DNA of 64,000 nt from Acorus gramineus (GCA_030737835.1 CM060849.1:26284311-26348310), one strand, 5' to 3'. Positions 1-13,004 are shown, counted from the stretch's first letter. Made by a program: numbers and translations. The notes: generated by a model from the letters alone, not told the origin.

Positions 1-882
1 CGTAAATGGTATGGATTCGATCTCCCTTGCATTGAAACAACCAACTGGTTCATCGCATCCTCGTTTGGATTGGTTTGCTTCATGGACAACGATAATCGGA
101 CCCGCTTGTTTGTTTGCAACCCCATCACTAAGGACTGGACGCAACTTAGGCCACCCTCGGATGTCATATCGCCTGACTACAGTGCCCTCTCAGTGTCCGT
201 GGACCGGAGATCACATGACTATACTGTCACCCTCATCAAAACGAAGCAGGTACCTGGTGATTTCCAAAGGTGGGACCTTTCAATTCATATCTATGATTCT
301 GATACGAGGTCATGGGTGAGCCCTACAGAGGAGGTCTTGGTGGGTTGGAGGGGCGGTGATGAGAGCATCATCTGTGATGGTGTCTTGTATTGCTTGATTT
401 ACTCCACCGGTGTCATGAACAGTTCCGAGACTCGCCATGCTTTGATCATGTATGATCTCAATAGCCAGTCCTCCCACATGTCACTCTTTCGGACTTCGAT
501 ACCTGTTCCATGCTCCCTCACTTGTGGGCGTCTGATGAATCTCAATGAGAAGCTGGTGATGGTTGGAGGAATTGGGAAGCCGGACCGTCCGGACATTATC
601 AAGGGGATCGGTATCTGGGAGCTTCATAAGAGGGAGTGGCGGGAGGTCTCCCGGATGCCACATCGTTACTTTCAAGGATTTGGGGAGTTTGATGATGTCT
701 TTGCGAGCAGTGGAACTGATGATCTCATATACATCCAGAGCTATGGAGCCCCGGCTCTGCTGGTCTTCGACATGAACCAGAAACAGTGGAAGTGGGCGCT
801 CAAGTGTCCTGTCACCAAAAGGTTTCCTCTCCAGCTCTTCACTGGTTTCAGCTTTGAGCCCAGGCTCGAGGTCAATCCCTGA
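1..882 (+). CDS. F-box/kelch-repeat protein, 3' part (5' end outside window)
   Basis: The frame is open from base 1 to the TGA at 880-882, giving the last 293 residues of a protein whose start lies before the window. The sequence has the weave of a kelch-type beta-propeller: repeated blocks ending in aromatic or Trp positions, such as LFVCNPITKDWTQL, HIYDSDTRSWV, GIWELHKREWREV and LLVFDMNQKQWKW, with an MVGGIG turn. Overall it resembles the conserved plant F-box/kelch family of Arabidopsis At5g15710. Proteins of that family join SCF ubiquitin ligases through an N-terminal F-box, which is not visible here, and use the propeller to bind a substrate. No intron or frame break is seen. The exact orthology is inferred from memory of the family; the kelch assignment is firmer. 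Confidence 0.85.
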   Translation, partial: RKWYGFDLPCIETTNWFIASSFGLVCFMDNDNRTRLFVCNPITKDWTQLRPPSDVISPDYSALSVSVDRRSHDYTVTLIKTKQVPGDFQRWDLSIHIYDSDTRSWVSPTEEVLVGWRGGDESIICDGVLYCLIYSTGVMNSSETRHALIMYDLNSQSSHMSLFRTSIPVPCSLTCGRLMNLNEKLVMVGGIGKPDRPDIIKGIGIWELHKREWREVSRMPHRYFQGFGEFDDVFASSGTDDLIYIQSYGAPALLVFDMNQKQWKWALKCPVTKRFPLQLFTGFSFEPRLEVNP

Positions 883-3800
883 TATCTGATTTTGGTTTCA
901 TCCAAGTTTGAACATGGCATGATTAGATCAATTCGTGCTGCGGAGATTGGCTCTTTTACAAAACTGTTGGAATGGACTTTTTTGCTTTCATATATTGATG
1001 GGAGATTTAACTGGAAGAGCATGATATCTGTGAGTTGGTCGAAGATGAGACTAGGTTATGCCTTAAAAGCCAAGAAGACGATGATTGGTGTAAGATCTGG
1101 ATTTTTTTTTCCATTCAACTTAAAGAGTCATGTTTCACTTTTTCTAGTCAAATGATTTGTTGGTTTAATTGATCAAAGAGAATTCTGGTTTTTCATTTCT
1201 TTATTTTCTATGAATTCCTAAATGATATAGATGAACTTTCTTTGTCATCTGATCACTTTTGGTATGGTAAATGTCTCTTTTTTAGTTTTCTTAGTTGGCA
1301 TGTGGATTTTGGAAGAGAATGAGCCAAGTTCTTTGATACATGAAATACTGAGCAGGTTTGGAACAATATGTTATGCATGTTGTGTTTTCTGTGGAAGCTT
1401 GAATTCCTTGGTATGTAAATCTGCCATGAACTTTACCAAACTTCATTCTGGTTTCTGGACTCAGATTGGCTCCACAACCTCAGCTCATCATGATTATCAT
1501 TGTCAACGATTAGTTTGACTTAATTAATTTGACATGTTGGTACTGCAGGATTATCTTGTCATATCTGATGTGCTTCTCAATTAAGTAATATGTTGATTAT
1601 AAAGAGATATAGTAGGATACATTGCTGATACTTACATTGAATTACATGTCATAGTTGTCAACCATTGTTACTTTCATTTCTTTATATAATTGTTGTGATT
1701 AAATGAGTAGAATTGTTTTAAGCAACATTGATTGAGAACAGAGGACCACCATGGTGTTATTTATTTTATTTTATATAGGATATCAGTGCATCACAACCGA
1801 TCTGGATTTCTTGGTGTTTATCAATGCGTCTGCAGCTTGGACTTCCAACCTGAATCTAGTCTCGATGGTGGTTATGTTCTTTGCGAGTGGGGAAGACGAG
1901 ACAGCTGTATTTTGTGATTTTTCTTATGACAGCAGAGACTGATTTTTTGTTTTCAGGCGTTTTGTTTTGCTTGGACATGAGAGGATACCAAGTCATGTTC
2001 AGTTACTCCATGCACTATTCATGGCATGGGACTTGGATAAGTTTTGATACATACATGCTTGTGGGAGAGGAAGAAGGTGGAAGTGAATCTTGGGTAAAGG
2101 CAACTCTTTCACTTAATAGGTGAGCTAAAGCTGACTTGCTTGGGAGGGAAAATTCTCTCTATGTTTAAAACTAAATATCAGGTACAAAGTGCAGGGCCCT
2201 CTGTCTATTTGTATGTAAAACAATCCTTTGTGATGGTATGGTGGGCTTTTTATTTTCCTATGGAGTGGTCCTTTGGCCATGTCATTAACAGTGATGTTTA
2301 ACGAAAACGACATCATTGTAGCATCAGTTGGATAATCCTGTGAAGCTGAATCAACTTGAACTGGAGAATGATAAAGCATGGTGGTGCGGCGGAGGCCCCA
2401 CTGATCGCTTTCAAATGCTTGATTTTGGCTCTGTGGGGGCTCATGAACTGATTCGCACACAATATTCCCAGAGGTCCCTTTTACTTCTGTTATAGCTCTT
2501 CATGTATGCCGACATCAAATACCCTTTTAAACAAGACAGTTTATTTATATTATATTGTCTTCTATTTCATTTACTTTGCAGCCCCAGTTAATTTAGGGAT
2601 GTCTCTTTTGATTTGAGACTAACTAACCCATATCACATGAATAAACCATTTCAATCTGTTCTGTACCTAAAATAATTCCATCACCGCCATTCTTTTAGGA
2701 GAGTGGGGAGAATCCAACAAAAGGTTCTCATCAATGACAAAAATATCTACACAATCTCAATCCAAGTTATCTTTATTGCCTAAGTAACAATATAAACACA
2801 AGGTAAATGAAGGAAGGATTAAATGGAGATAGTATGGTTGGCTTGTGACAAAACTTTATGTTTTACATGTTCAGCGTTAGATGCTGATCAGATCTGATAA
2901 GATACAATCAGCTGAATCTTATCTCATGTAAATAAACGTGAAAATGAGATATCCCATCATATGATCAACGGGATAATTGTACATGTGAAACACATGAGAT
3001 TTGTGATAGTTTTATTTTAATTTTTATCACCCAAATAAGATCATATCACTATTGTTCCACTTCTCTGCATATGAGAGTACATGATGCCACCTTGGCAGCA
3101 ACCACTTGGTTAAAAAAAAGCAAAGAGAAAACATCACTTGCCAACTCAGGCTGACACGGATGCAAATCAATGTGAGGTCCATTGGAATATACCACTAATA
3201 AGTTAGTGGTTGATCTACTAACAATCATATAAAAGAAGAGAACTACTAATGTGGGTGTGGGACCTGCCATTGGCTCATCAGTTGGACCTTCCATTTAGTG
3301 TCTCTCACTCATGCCTAATGTGTGGACCTTCATTATTGTGTACTTTCAAGTTTCAAGTAAGAAGATGACCTACCTTTTTTTATTATTCGATCATTTGAAT
3401 CCTGGTTTTGTAAGGAAGAGAATCTCATATAAAAAATAAATATATAAGGATAAATCTTAAATAAACCTAAAAATTAAATTTATTTGAGGTGAGCATAAAA
3501 AACTTTATTAGTAAAAAGATTTTATATTGCTTATATTGTTTATATACATGTGATCACTCTATTTGTCTTCTATTTTCATCCATAAAAATATGCAATACTC
3601 ATCAAATTTATTAAGTTACAAAATTAGATTCAAGTAAGATAATTATTTTATTTATTTGTTCTAATAAATAATAATAAGGAACCTACATGGAATGACGCAC
3701 GCAATCATGTGCATTAGATAAACATGAGGGATTCAATCATAAGACCTGTACAATGCAACTTTTGCTATTCTAAAGCTCTTCTTTCAAACTTGATTAAGCC

Positions 3801-4383
3801 TGATAAAGATTAATCATCAGTTAAATACAAATAATAAATTGGGAGATAAAACTAGACAAAACTAACATGCCAATTTTAATTCATTCTTTTCCCCACACGT
3901 TATAGCGTGTGGTACCCAACCTTAGGCATGAGCTTGATTCCTGCAAATCAAAGAAAAAATTAGCTTAGTCCCTTATGACTAATGATTACAGTCCTCTGGA
4001 CTGGTTATTGAAAGGGTCTAGTAGTCTTATTCCTCTCTCAATTATGCATATAGGGCCCTTCCCACAAAAAAATATATATATATATATAATTCATTCTTAC
4101 AACCAACTGAACAAAACCAACAGAATAGCTATTCCTATTTGGAAGGCCGTCCTTATCCCCGGAGTCCAAAATTGGATCAAATGGGAGGTTTTTTTTTTTC
4201 TTTTTTTTTTTTGAGATACACGTCCAATGGACGGTCAAGAATGAACGTCTCCCCACCCCACTCTCTCTCTCAACATGTCACGTGATCGGTTGGTTCATTA
4301 AACCGCGTCGGTTACTGTCGCTCGTCGACTCGGTTTCAAAAAGATTGACCACTGACAGACCATCGGATCCTTAACCGGCTATA
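883..4383. other. 3' flank of F-box gene and AT-rich intergenic region
   Basis: Begins with the probable 3' UTR of the F-box gene; its extent is not defined. Short open frames here have no recognisable protein character. A short TA run lies at about 4073-4088 and a poly-T stretch at 4190-4212. No RNA gene or element with clear ends was seen. Confidence 0.5.
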
Positions 4384-4395
4384 TTTGGCGCGAAA
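4384..4395. promoter_or_regulatory. E2F-type binding site TTTGGCGCGAAA
   Basis: The 12-mer TTTGGCGCGAAA is a perfect match to the canonical E2F/DP site. It lies just upstream of a CT-rich stretch with the look of a transcription start and 5' UTR (about 4400-4487), ending in CAG|GTACCC, a good splice donor. This suggests the promoter of the PIP5K-type gene downstream, with a long 5' intron. Function is inferred. Confidence 0.45.
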
Positions 4396-4399
4396 ATCG

Positions 4400-4487
4400 A
4401 GTCTTCCCTTCATCAATCCGTCCCTTTCGAAGGGACAATCGAAACCCATTTCGTCTCTTCATCTCTCTGTGTGAAGGGCACTGACAG
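4400..4487 (+). other. Possible non-coding first exon of the PIP5K gene
   Basis: A pyrimidine-rich leader-like stretch follows the E2F-like site and ends in CAG|GT at 4487/4488. The next recognisable coding exon on this strand is at 6794, which would imply a 5' intron of about 2.3 kb. No coding frame continues from here, so a UTR exon is the simplest reading. A transcript is needed to confirm it. Confidence 0.3.
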
Positions 4488-6793
4488 GTACCCAACTTCA
4501 ATCGTGAGGCTTTAATGGTACTTCTTTCAAACATTAGTTTTTAAGAGATCTTTGCAGAGTTTTTTTCTCTTCTCTTCAATGGATTGAATATGAGCAACCC
4601 ATTTGTTGAAAAGCTGCAATAAAAATTTGATCTTTATTGCTCTCACGGAACCCAAGTAGGAGGACATGCTTCTTTGGATTGGTGTGGTTGAATCTGGTGC
4701 CATATTAGCAATGACCCATGTCAGAAAATCGCATTTATTTTTTGGGTTTTGATTGAGGTCACTTCATGTTTGATGTGGATTCAAGTGGTTGGTCTGCGAA
4801 CATTTATGTGGAAGAACTGGGTTTTGGAGTAAATTTTGAACTGCTGCGCATAAAAGCTTGAAATTGTGAAACGAATTAAAGAATGTCAAATGTGGGTACA
4901 ATAGTTTTTTTTTGACAGTCATCTTCTGGTACTGGTGAAATGGGTGGTTGTATTTTGTCATAAATGTTTGGAGAGTTTTCTAATGTTATTATAAGGTCTA
5001 TGGAATACTTGGCATTGTAGGTAGGAGAAATGTATATATATTCACCAGATTATAATAAAAAAAAGTGAAATATAGATGGGGTTTGACTGTCATGTCTTAC
5101 AATCACATTAGCTCTGTAAATGATGTGGTTGAATTTTAGGGTGGATGATTGAGATGTAGGGACGTGTGATATTCTGGATCCTCTGGTGTTCTCTCCATGT
5201 TGTGTTTCAACACCAAAATTGCATCTTTCAATTTGGAAGTTTTAATTCATATGTTAAAGTGGGGATCTTTAAGAGAGCTCTTGATCAGTTATAATGGTGG
5301 TTATTTGATAAAAACTGAATTTTACTGTCCTGCAGTGCATTAAGAAGATACGGGACGTGAGGATAAGTCACGAATTTGTACTGTAGGAGTCATTAAATAG
5401 TTCATTGTTTTCCACATGGCATTAGTTTCATCCACTATCCTCTTTGCCATCTTCAATAAAAAGTCTAATTCATAGTCACAAGTTTGTGTATGACAAATAG
5501 TGGGTAACTTTATGTTTAATGTGGTAAGTGTACATTCATAAATCAAACGTGATAATAAAGAAAAAAATACAGAGATAATTAAATTAGTTTTTGGATTTGT
5601 TATTTTCATTAGTATGAGAAATGGGCATAAAAACTTCTACATCAGGTGTGAAGGCGGCAACGACAATTAGAGTTAGTTTTTAAAATTATGAAGAATGTGG
5701 TAAACCGTTTAAACTAAATAGATATCTAGATTTTAAAGTTTAAAACGCTAGTTTGACGAATAGAAGTATGTTTGGGCAAGTCATAAGAGAGGTATTCAAT
5801 CGCTGATCTTCCGAACATTCAGATAAGTTCGTAGTACTTTTTGCATATGGTCCAAGACTTTAAACTTTACCTGTTGGTGGAACCATGTTAGATTGGAAGT
5901 GTGTTTTGAGTTGACTGGAGTTGTTTTGTTTTTCTGGTTAAATGTATTGGTTGACTTGGTATTTGGATTTTACAAAATTGTTTGCATTTCCTACCATTGA
6001 ATTTCATTACAAGTGTATATCTATATTACTATATATGTTTCTAATGGCTGTTATATGTCATACCAATTATGTCATTATTAAAGTTAAGATTATCTTCAAA
6101 TTAGCTGCAGAGAAAGAAAAATAAAGGAAAAAGGCTAACTAGTTGGGGGATGATTCTCCATATTACTTGCATTCAGATCTTTTATTTTGAACGAGGGAAA
6201 TGATCATGATGCCTTAAAACGGAAGAAAATTTTATGATGGTTTTACATTGTATAATCGCCAAATAACTGCATTGCACTTATTAAAATTTCTCATGTGAAT
6301 AGTGGGGATTCATAACCAGGTAGACATGTAATTTGAATTTTGATATGCATCAGATACATTTGTTTGCAGACACACTGATATATGTATTGCATGGATGGGA
6401 CTCTCATAAAGTTTACTAATTTTCTTGTCTAGCACAGATTTTCTTTAATATTGACTGGTTGATAGGCTCTTTTTTCTTTAAATGATGTTCTTGGTATGGT
6501 TTCTAACAGAATTGAAGGCAGTAAATCAACTCTAAGTTCGGTCACTTAACTGGCATAAATGGTTATTTTGAAGTGTTTTTTATCCATGCAATATTGACAT
6601 ACATGATACAAACAATTTTTTTAAATGGTTAAACGAATTGCCTTAACAAAGTTATTTTTTGTTCTTTTACTATGTATATTTCGCATCTATACTATGGAAA
6701 TTTGAAGCAAATGCTTCTAATGTTGTTTATGTTAAATGTTGTTTATGTTCTTTTTCCTTCCATTTGTTGGATGTAGATACTGTGACGAGCAGA

Positions 6794-9700
6794 ATGGTGT
6801 TGCAGCATGAATTCTCGATTCTTGATTTTAGATCAACCGCAAAAACATATATACGTATGTCTCCAAAACGTTCAGGGCTGTCTGCAGTCCAATTTACTGA
6901 ATTTGAATGGAAAGATTACTGTCCAGAAGTTTTCAGGTTCTTGCTTATCTTGTGTATTTTGCCGATTATGCTAACAAATTAGAATTTTTGTTATATATTT
7001 TTCTGTGGATTGTTTTTATGATAAAATACATGAATCATGATAGGTTAATTAATAACAATCTCCTTGTTATTAATAGCAAACATAAATCAAAAGAACATCT
7101 TGGTATTGGTTAACATATCATTTTTCATGTAATTTATTTGAAGTCAATATTTGCCTTAATCTATACGATGTTCCAGCTTAGCTGTGGTGATCTTAAAATA
7201 AGTCATTCTGTTCTCTGAGCAAGTTTCTGTCATTGGTGAGGTAATTTCATAGATTTGTCCAAACAGATGATAATCTTTATTTTAATTTTCTAGCAAACTA
7301 AGGAGAATTCATGCCCGAAGTACTGAATGAATGGTTATATTCGTTTTCATCTCAAGTTCAAAATGAATTAATTGTATTTAATGATTATCCTCATCTTCAT
7401 CCAATGCTAGAAGAATTAATTGTGCCATAGTGAACAAATGTTGATGCATTGGAAACATATTTTCTTTATAGTGGATGCAATGTTTTCAATCTTTGGTTCT
7501 ATTATCAGATTAAGGTAAAAGAAGTATTCTTGTTTATATCACTCTCGCACTGTTAATATTAATGAATTTGCAGGCGTCTTAGGGAGCTTGGAAAGGTTGA
7601 TGTGGCCAATTACATGCTCTCAATATGTTGCAACGAGACATTGACTGAGCTAACCTCATCGGGAAAAACTGATTGCCTGATATATTTGTCGAATGATGAT
7701 AGATTTGTTGTCAAAACCGTAAGCAAGTCTGAGATGAAGGTATCAAAATCTTTTGTTTACTCAAATGTAGATAGATATATTTTGTGACAGTGCCTTGCCT
7801 ATTCCCTTTATAAGTTGATTATTTTCATTTCTTTTCTTAAATGTTCTTCTGATATATATGTATGTATATTGAACAATATTGTGTTCTTGTTGCTTCCTGC
7901 TCATTCACTTGCATCCATTCATATTAAGAGCCATCCATGTTATTTATAAGTAAAGTCAAGATAATTCCTTATAAGTAAAATTAGCTAATTCTAATATTCG
8001 ACTTGACAACTTGTCTGACTTTGAGAATATCTCTTCTGTAAAGGCTGATAATGTGAAAGCTTTTTTTTTTTGCAAATGGTTATATATTTACTCTTGATGC
8101 AAGGTTTCTCTGGTGTTGATTGATTGGCATGCCTAAATATTTTCTTCATATTCTTGCATTGTTGACTTGTTCTCCTTGAATTTGTTTTTGATGTTTTAAT
8201 TCACTTGGATTGTCTTAATGAACAATCCGTCAATTTTGGCAAGAGATATGTCATCCATAATCATACCGAAAATTATCATGATAGGCAAACTTACTGATTT
8301 ATGACTTTTATTGGTTTTGTTTGCTAGCATTAGCTATTCAATATCCCAGAGACATTATGTATATGTGCTTCTCGACATCTACTGAGTGATTATTAAAAAA
8401 TTCGTTTTAAGAACAATGAAAACATTATAAACTGAACATGTGATGATAATTGTTTCTCATATAGGTACTTTTGGAAATACTACCATGTTATTGTCATCAT
8501 GTACGGAAACACGAGAGAACTTTGCTGACTAGATTTTATGGGCTTCATGTTCTGAAGCCCTCTGGAGGTCGAAAGGTGAGATATAAGAAACTTGCATCTT
8601 CTCATAGTGTGTTGGAGCATTTGTATGTGCCATCAAGGCATGCCTTAAGAAACTGACACTTACATTTTGATATGAATCTTGAACTGCATAGAGTTTGCAT
8701 GTCTTTCACCTAATTAAATCCAAGATATCTCCAAATAGATCAATTCCTTGTTATCGATTAAATTTGTTCACCATGAACAGATTCGCTTTGTCGCTATGGG
8801 AAACATATTTCAGTCTGGCCTGTCCATACATAAGCTGTTCGATCTCAAAGGTTCACCGCAAGGTCGTTGTGTCAGCAAATCAAGGGTCGAAGAGAGCACC
8901 GTATTCAAGGATCCTGATCTAGACCTTGTGTTTCACCTCGATCCACTAACGCGACATCAGTTTCTAACGTAACAATCCATAATAAGTTTTTCTTTTTAAT
9001 TCAATTCTGAGGTTGTACAACCTCTCAATTCACTAACTAATTTGATTTAATTGGTTGAAATGTTATATCAGGCAAATCAAGCATGACTGCAAGTTTTTGG
9101 AACAACTAGGCTTCATGGATTATAGTCTTCTGTTGGGGGTTCATGTTCTGTCTGCAAAACATCGCCAGGCACTCACCAAAGGTCTCTTACAACTTCTAAT
9201 TTGTTACATGTAACCAATGGTTGAACTCAAATGCACATCTTTTCATTAAATATGCCAAAAATGCAGGATCAGTTGAAAACAGAATTCTTGCTAATAAGAT
9301 CTCCCTCCCACGCAATTTTTTACAAAAGCAACTCGAACGAGACCGAGCTTCATCTGTGTAAGAAATCTAATGATCTCTCTCTCATGACTTCTTACTTCTT
9401 AGGGACCATTTGGAACCAAATGTCAAAATCAGATAATCGATTTCAAACGGGTATTTTTAATCTCCAGTTTTTCGTTTCAGAATTTGGGTTTATATGTTGT
9501 AAGAAAAGCTGGTAGAGAATAGCTTTTATGGGGAAAAAAAAATCATTTCAAAGTAGCTTTTATGAAAAAATGTTTATCCAGCATTGGTTCCAAATAGGAC
9601 CTTAGTGTGACAACATGTAAACCATGCATCCTAATTACAACTCGAATTCCCAATGCAGGATCAATGAAAATCTCCCCACAAGGATGCCAGCGCGTGCGGT

Positions 9701-10013
9701 CCGCATCACGCGTAGTGAAAGCGAAGGCAGCACCTCATCATCACAAGGCAAAGCCCGGACCGACGAAGGCAGCATCGCATCATCGTCATTGTCACGACGT
9801 AAATCTCGGACCAATGAAGGTCACGAAGTGTTATTGTTTGTGGGGATAATCGACTTCCTTCAGGGATACAACATGGTGAAGCGAGTGGAACATGTGTACA
9901 AATCTTTGCAGTTCGATCCACAGTCAATCTCAGCTGTGAATCCTCACTTCTACTCAACAAGGTTTCAGGAATTCATAGCTAAAGTGTTCACTGTGAGAGA
10001 TGTCAATGCATGA
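6794..10013 (+). CDS. Phosphatidylinositol-4-phosphate 5-kinase-like, MORN-less
   Basis: Seven coding exons join in frame into 387 aa: 6794-6936, 7574-7739, 8465-8575, 8781-8968, 9072-9181, 9267-9357, 9659-10013. All introns are GT-AG and every phase matches. The product should phosphorylate PI4P to PI(4,5)P2 at membranes. Landmarks of the PIPK fold: [11 protein letters not shown] at 38-47, ATP-binding Lys95 in [17 protein letters not shown] at 161-169, catalytic Asp219 in MDYSLLLG, the metal-binding Asp335 in VGIID, and the activation-loop KRVEHVYKS just after it. The MORN repeats of most plant PIP5Ks are absent, as in the short subfamily A (PIP5K10/11 type), whose length also fits. Odd point: the glycine-rich loop reads [10 protein letters not shown] where canonical plant enzymes read like SPGKSGSFFY. 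The start is the first in-frame ATG of exon 1; an upstream coding exon cannot be excluded. Intron 6 holds a MITE. Confidence 0.88.
9402..9601. mobile_element. PIF/Harbinger-type (Tourist-like) MITE in intron 6 of PIP5K gene
   Basis: A 200-bp element with imperfect terminal inverted repeats: left GGGACCATTTGGAACCAA, right end TTGGTTCCAAATAGGACC. It is flanked by the 3-bp duplication TTA (9399-9401 and 9602-9604), the hallmark of PIF/Harbinger insertions. It lies wholly in the intron between exons 6 and 7 and leaves both splice sites intact. Confidence 0.75.
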
Positions 10014-11766
10014 CAAAACACTGTGATTATATTTCTTGTTTCCTATGATGGGTGCCTATAATTTTAATTTCTCTGTGAAGAAAACATTATAATTGATAAG
10101 AACATCACAACCCATCTTGTATATTGAGAGGGTTTGGTTCTTGGATTCGAAGCAGAAAGACTATACATGATTGAATGAGGACTTCCTGATTTTGATTGCT
10201 GAGTTGCCTAAAACAGACTAAGTACCCCTTTTGAAAGTGAATTCAATGAAAAGTACGAATATGATCTAATTGAGGTTCCTAATTGGATCTAATTGAGTCT
10301 TGATTATCTTTTTTTTTTATTATCAATAATAGAGTTTCTTCTTAGTTTTATTCCCTTTTGAGACCGCTATCGTGATAGATTAACATTTATTTATCGTTCT
10401 TCCACTGTGTTAAAACTATTGTGTTTTTAGATATATAAAAAACAGTTAGTCGATATGGGCCCTTTATAAAAGTTTTCATTAATTTTGCTGACTTAAGAGG
10501 ACTTGCATTGTTGATTTGTTGGACAGACTTTCGTGTTTCTTTTTTATCAGACATTATAGTTGGGCAGCTTACCTATTTTTGTTTTATCACTGATAACGCC
10601 AAAATTTGCAATTCTAAATCCAGCAAAAACTGTATTAGCCGGCCATTTTTCATACTGTTTTTGTTAGTTATTAGTCACCAAAAATTCTATTTCAGTAATA
10701 CCTGTTTTTTCAATTCTATGCATCAGACATAATGGACATTGCAAATGGTTGTGTCACAATTCATAAATCCATCTACAATAAATGCTTATTTCTTGTGCTG
10801 CATTTTTTAGTCCCACTAGCATTTCATTCAAGAACACCAAAGATGTGAAGCTTTCCCAGTAGAATCCATTACTACACACAAAACCACTGGTCCACATTCT
10901 CTGCTACCAACTGAAACCTCAATAAAGTTAATTTTTTATTGGTGTTTTTCAAAATGTAAAATGTAATTTTGTTTGTCTTATAAGTTTGGGTCTCATGTTT
11001 AACTTTGTGTGTTGGATTTTAGACCCACATCAGTTAAAGAGAGAAATATTGTGCATTGTATAAAGTAATGTTTGCTTTATAAATGATAAGGTGTGTGTGT
11101 GTGCAATAGGCGCAATGTGGTGCTTTGTTGGCACATTTGACAAGTGCACATCCTTGCTAGGAGCTTAGAGCATTTTCTTTTTTGTTAATCGAACGGTGGA
11201 AATCGTTTTCATCAAATGTAATCTGGACCGTTCAAATGGTAGAGTTGTCAGATGCAATGTGCACTGTTGGATTGATCCGTTGCACTGATCAAAAGGTGCA
11301 TCTGATGGTGATCGATCTAAACCGTCAATCTTGTAACTGAAAATCCAACGTCCAGATTTGAGGCAATTGGGCCTCATAAAATGCCTTGAAAGGGTGTTCC
11401 AGTGTTTATGAATAGACATGGATTTCAACAATTGAAAACACGTTGAAAATCATAAAAATTTTCTCTTTTTTCTTAAAAGTCTGTTCTAGTATTAAGTTTA
11501 TGCAAAACTTGATACTGAGATCTTAGTTCACCTGAGTTCCTCTATAATAATCTGTCTACCATCAACAGTGCAAATACTGATGAAATTCTTTTTTGAGTTA
11601 TCCTGTGGATAGAATTATAGTACCTCGTATTTATTATCTGATGGAACAAATATTGTCTTGAAAAAAATGGCATAGAAACGCCACCCAAAAATTATTATTC
11701 TATTAAAGTATCGGACTTATTCTCCAAAGAAAAAAAATTACCTGTGTCAAATTGTGTCTCTTTCTG

Positions 11767-11919
11767 TGAATGTTCACCAACTATCTTTTTCAGTACACAC
11801 TGCACGTGATGGTTCACATTGAAATCATGGTTTGAGTTGATCACTGAATGTTCACCAACTATCTTTTTCAGTAAACACTGCACATGATGGTTCACATTGA
11901 AATCACGGCTTGAGTTGAT
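11767..11919. repeat. Direct tandem duplication, 78-bp unit, two copies
   Basis: A unit beginning TGAATGTTCACCAACTATC starts at 11767 and again at 11845. The copies differ at only a few positions, for example GTACACACTGCACGTG against GTAAACACTGCACATG. No coding role is seen. Confidence 0.85.
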
Positions 11920-12312
11920 TGGAAAATGACTGATCACTGATATGCCACGTTACATACTTAACATATAAGTTTTTACATATAAAAAAAAATTTGATAGAAA
12001 TTGAGTACCGACCTGATCGGATCTCCTAAGATCAAGCCATGTGTGTTATTTTGTGAGCCCAATCCTACACCATAAAAAGGTTATCTGACGAACACACAGA
12101 TCAATTACTAATAATAATAATAATAATATCACTGAAAAGTGAAAATCTTTCTTCCCGTTATATATAAAAAAAAACTTCAATCTTAACGTGAGTATAAAAG
12201 ATACACAAGATATATAATATTAATAAGATAATATGAAAAGGGAAAAAACTTTATGACATCACCCAAAAAAAAAAAAAAAAGTCAAGATTCAGCAAAGTCT
12301 CGTCCCATCAAA

Positions 12313-12865
12313 TACAGTTCGATTCATAGATAGTAACGGTTGATATTGTGAAAATACTCAACCCTGACTGGATCCAGACAAAAGAAAGTTCAATACAATA
12401 GTAGGTGGCTCTCTCAGGATGTCACACACACTATAAAAATACAGTTTAATTTATAGGTTGTGCAGTTCGATACTGATGATATTGTGATAGTACATAGGTT
12501 TGATTGAATTCGGACAACAAAATGTAAGTGCTGTTAGACTCAGTTTTTTTCTCAGTTTAAAATACAGTTCTATATATTACGTTAGAAATCCAGTGAAATA
12601 TATACTTCGTTAATGTTGTAATACTTAATTAAATATTTTCTTATATTTATTAAAAATATGTTTATTCAATTCAAAATGGAGCGATATATATGTACTTTTT
12701 TTTTTATCAAAACCTATATCTCATTAAATGAGGTTTATTAGTTTTTAAAAAATAAAAACATGTAAATAGTGAATTTTAATGGATGTATGTGACTTATTAT
12801 AACATTTTTCAAAAAAATTCAATACAATTAATAGGTGGCTTTCTCAGGATGTCACACACACCACA
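12313..12865. repeat. Degenerate direct repeats upstream of the ELO gene
   Basis: The block TAGGTGGCT..CTCAGGATGTCACACACAC occurs at about 12402-12432 and again at about 12831-12861, preceded in both cases by TCAATACAAT. A second motif, AAATACAGTT followed by GATATTGTGA, recurs at about 12311, 12437 and in part at 12561. This looks like old local duplication of promoter-proximal DNA. Confidence 0.6.
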
Positions 12866-12970
12866 CACACAGAACACACAGCCGCCCTGACAAACAAGCC
12901 TCTCTCTATCCACCCCTCTCACGCACCCCCTCACCCTGCATTGTTCAGATACAGAGAGAAAGAGAAGACT

Positions 12971-12992
12971 GTGCGCGCGCGCGCGCGCACAC
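12971..12992. repeat. (GC)n/(CA)n microsatellite in ELO 5' leader
   Basis: A run of alternating GC followed by CA repeats ends 13 bases before the ELO start codon. The alternating purine-pyrimidine pattern could adopt Z-DNA in principle; no function is claimed. Confidence 0.8.
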
Positions 12993-13004
12993 ACAACAAC
13001 AACA

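Larger units (their letters stand above)
10014..13004. other. Intergenic, AT-rich, no protein gene seen
   Basis: Contains the 3' flank of the PIP5K gene, a short GT run at about 11093-11103, a stretch at 11170-11430 with repeated ACCGTTCA/ACCGTCAA-like motifs that looks transposon-derived but has no clear ends, and the two repeat blocks listed separately. The ELO promoter must lie near the right end. Confidence 0.5.

Noticed and set aside
2125..2460. A 111-codon minus-strand frame behind the F-box gene
   Set aside because: No family character or splice context; it lies in probable 3' UTR or flank.
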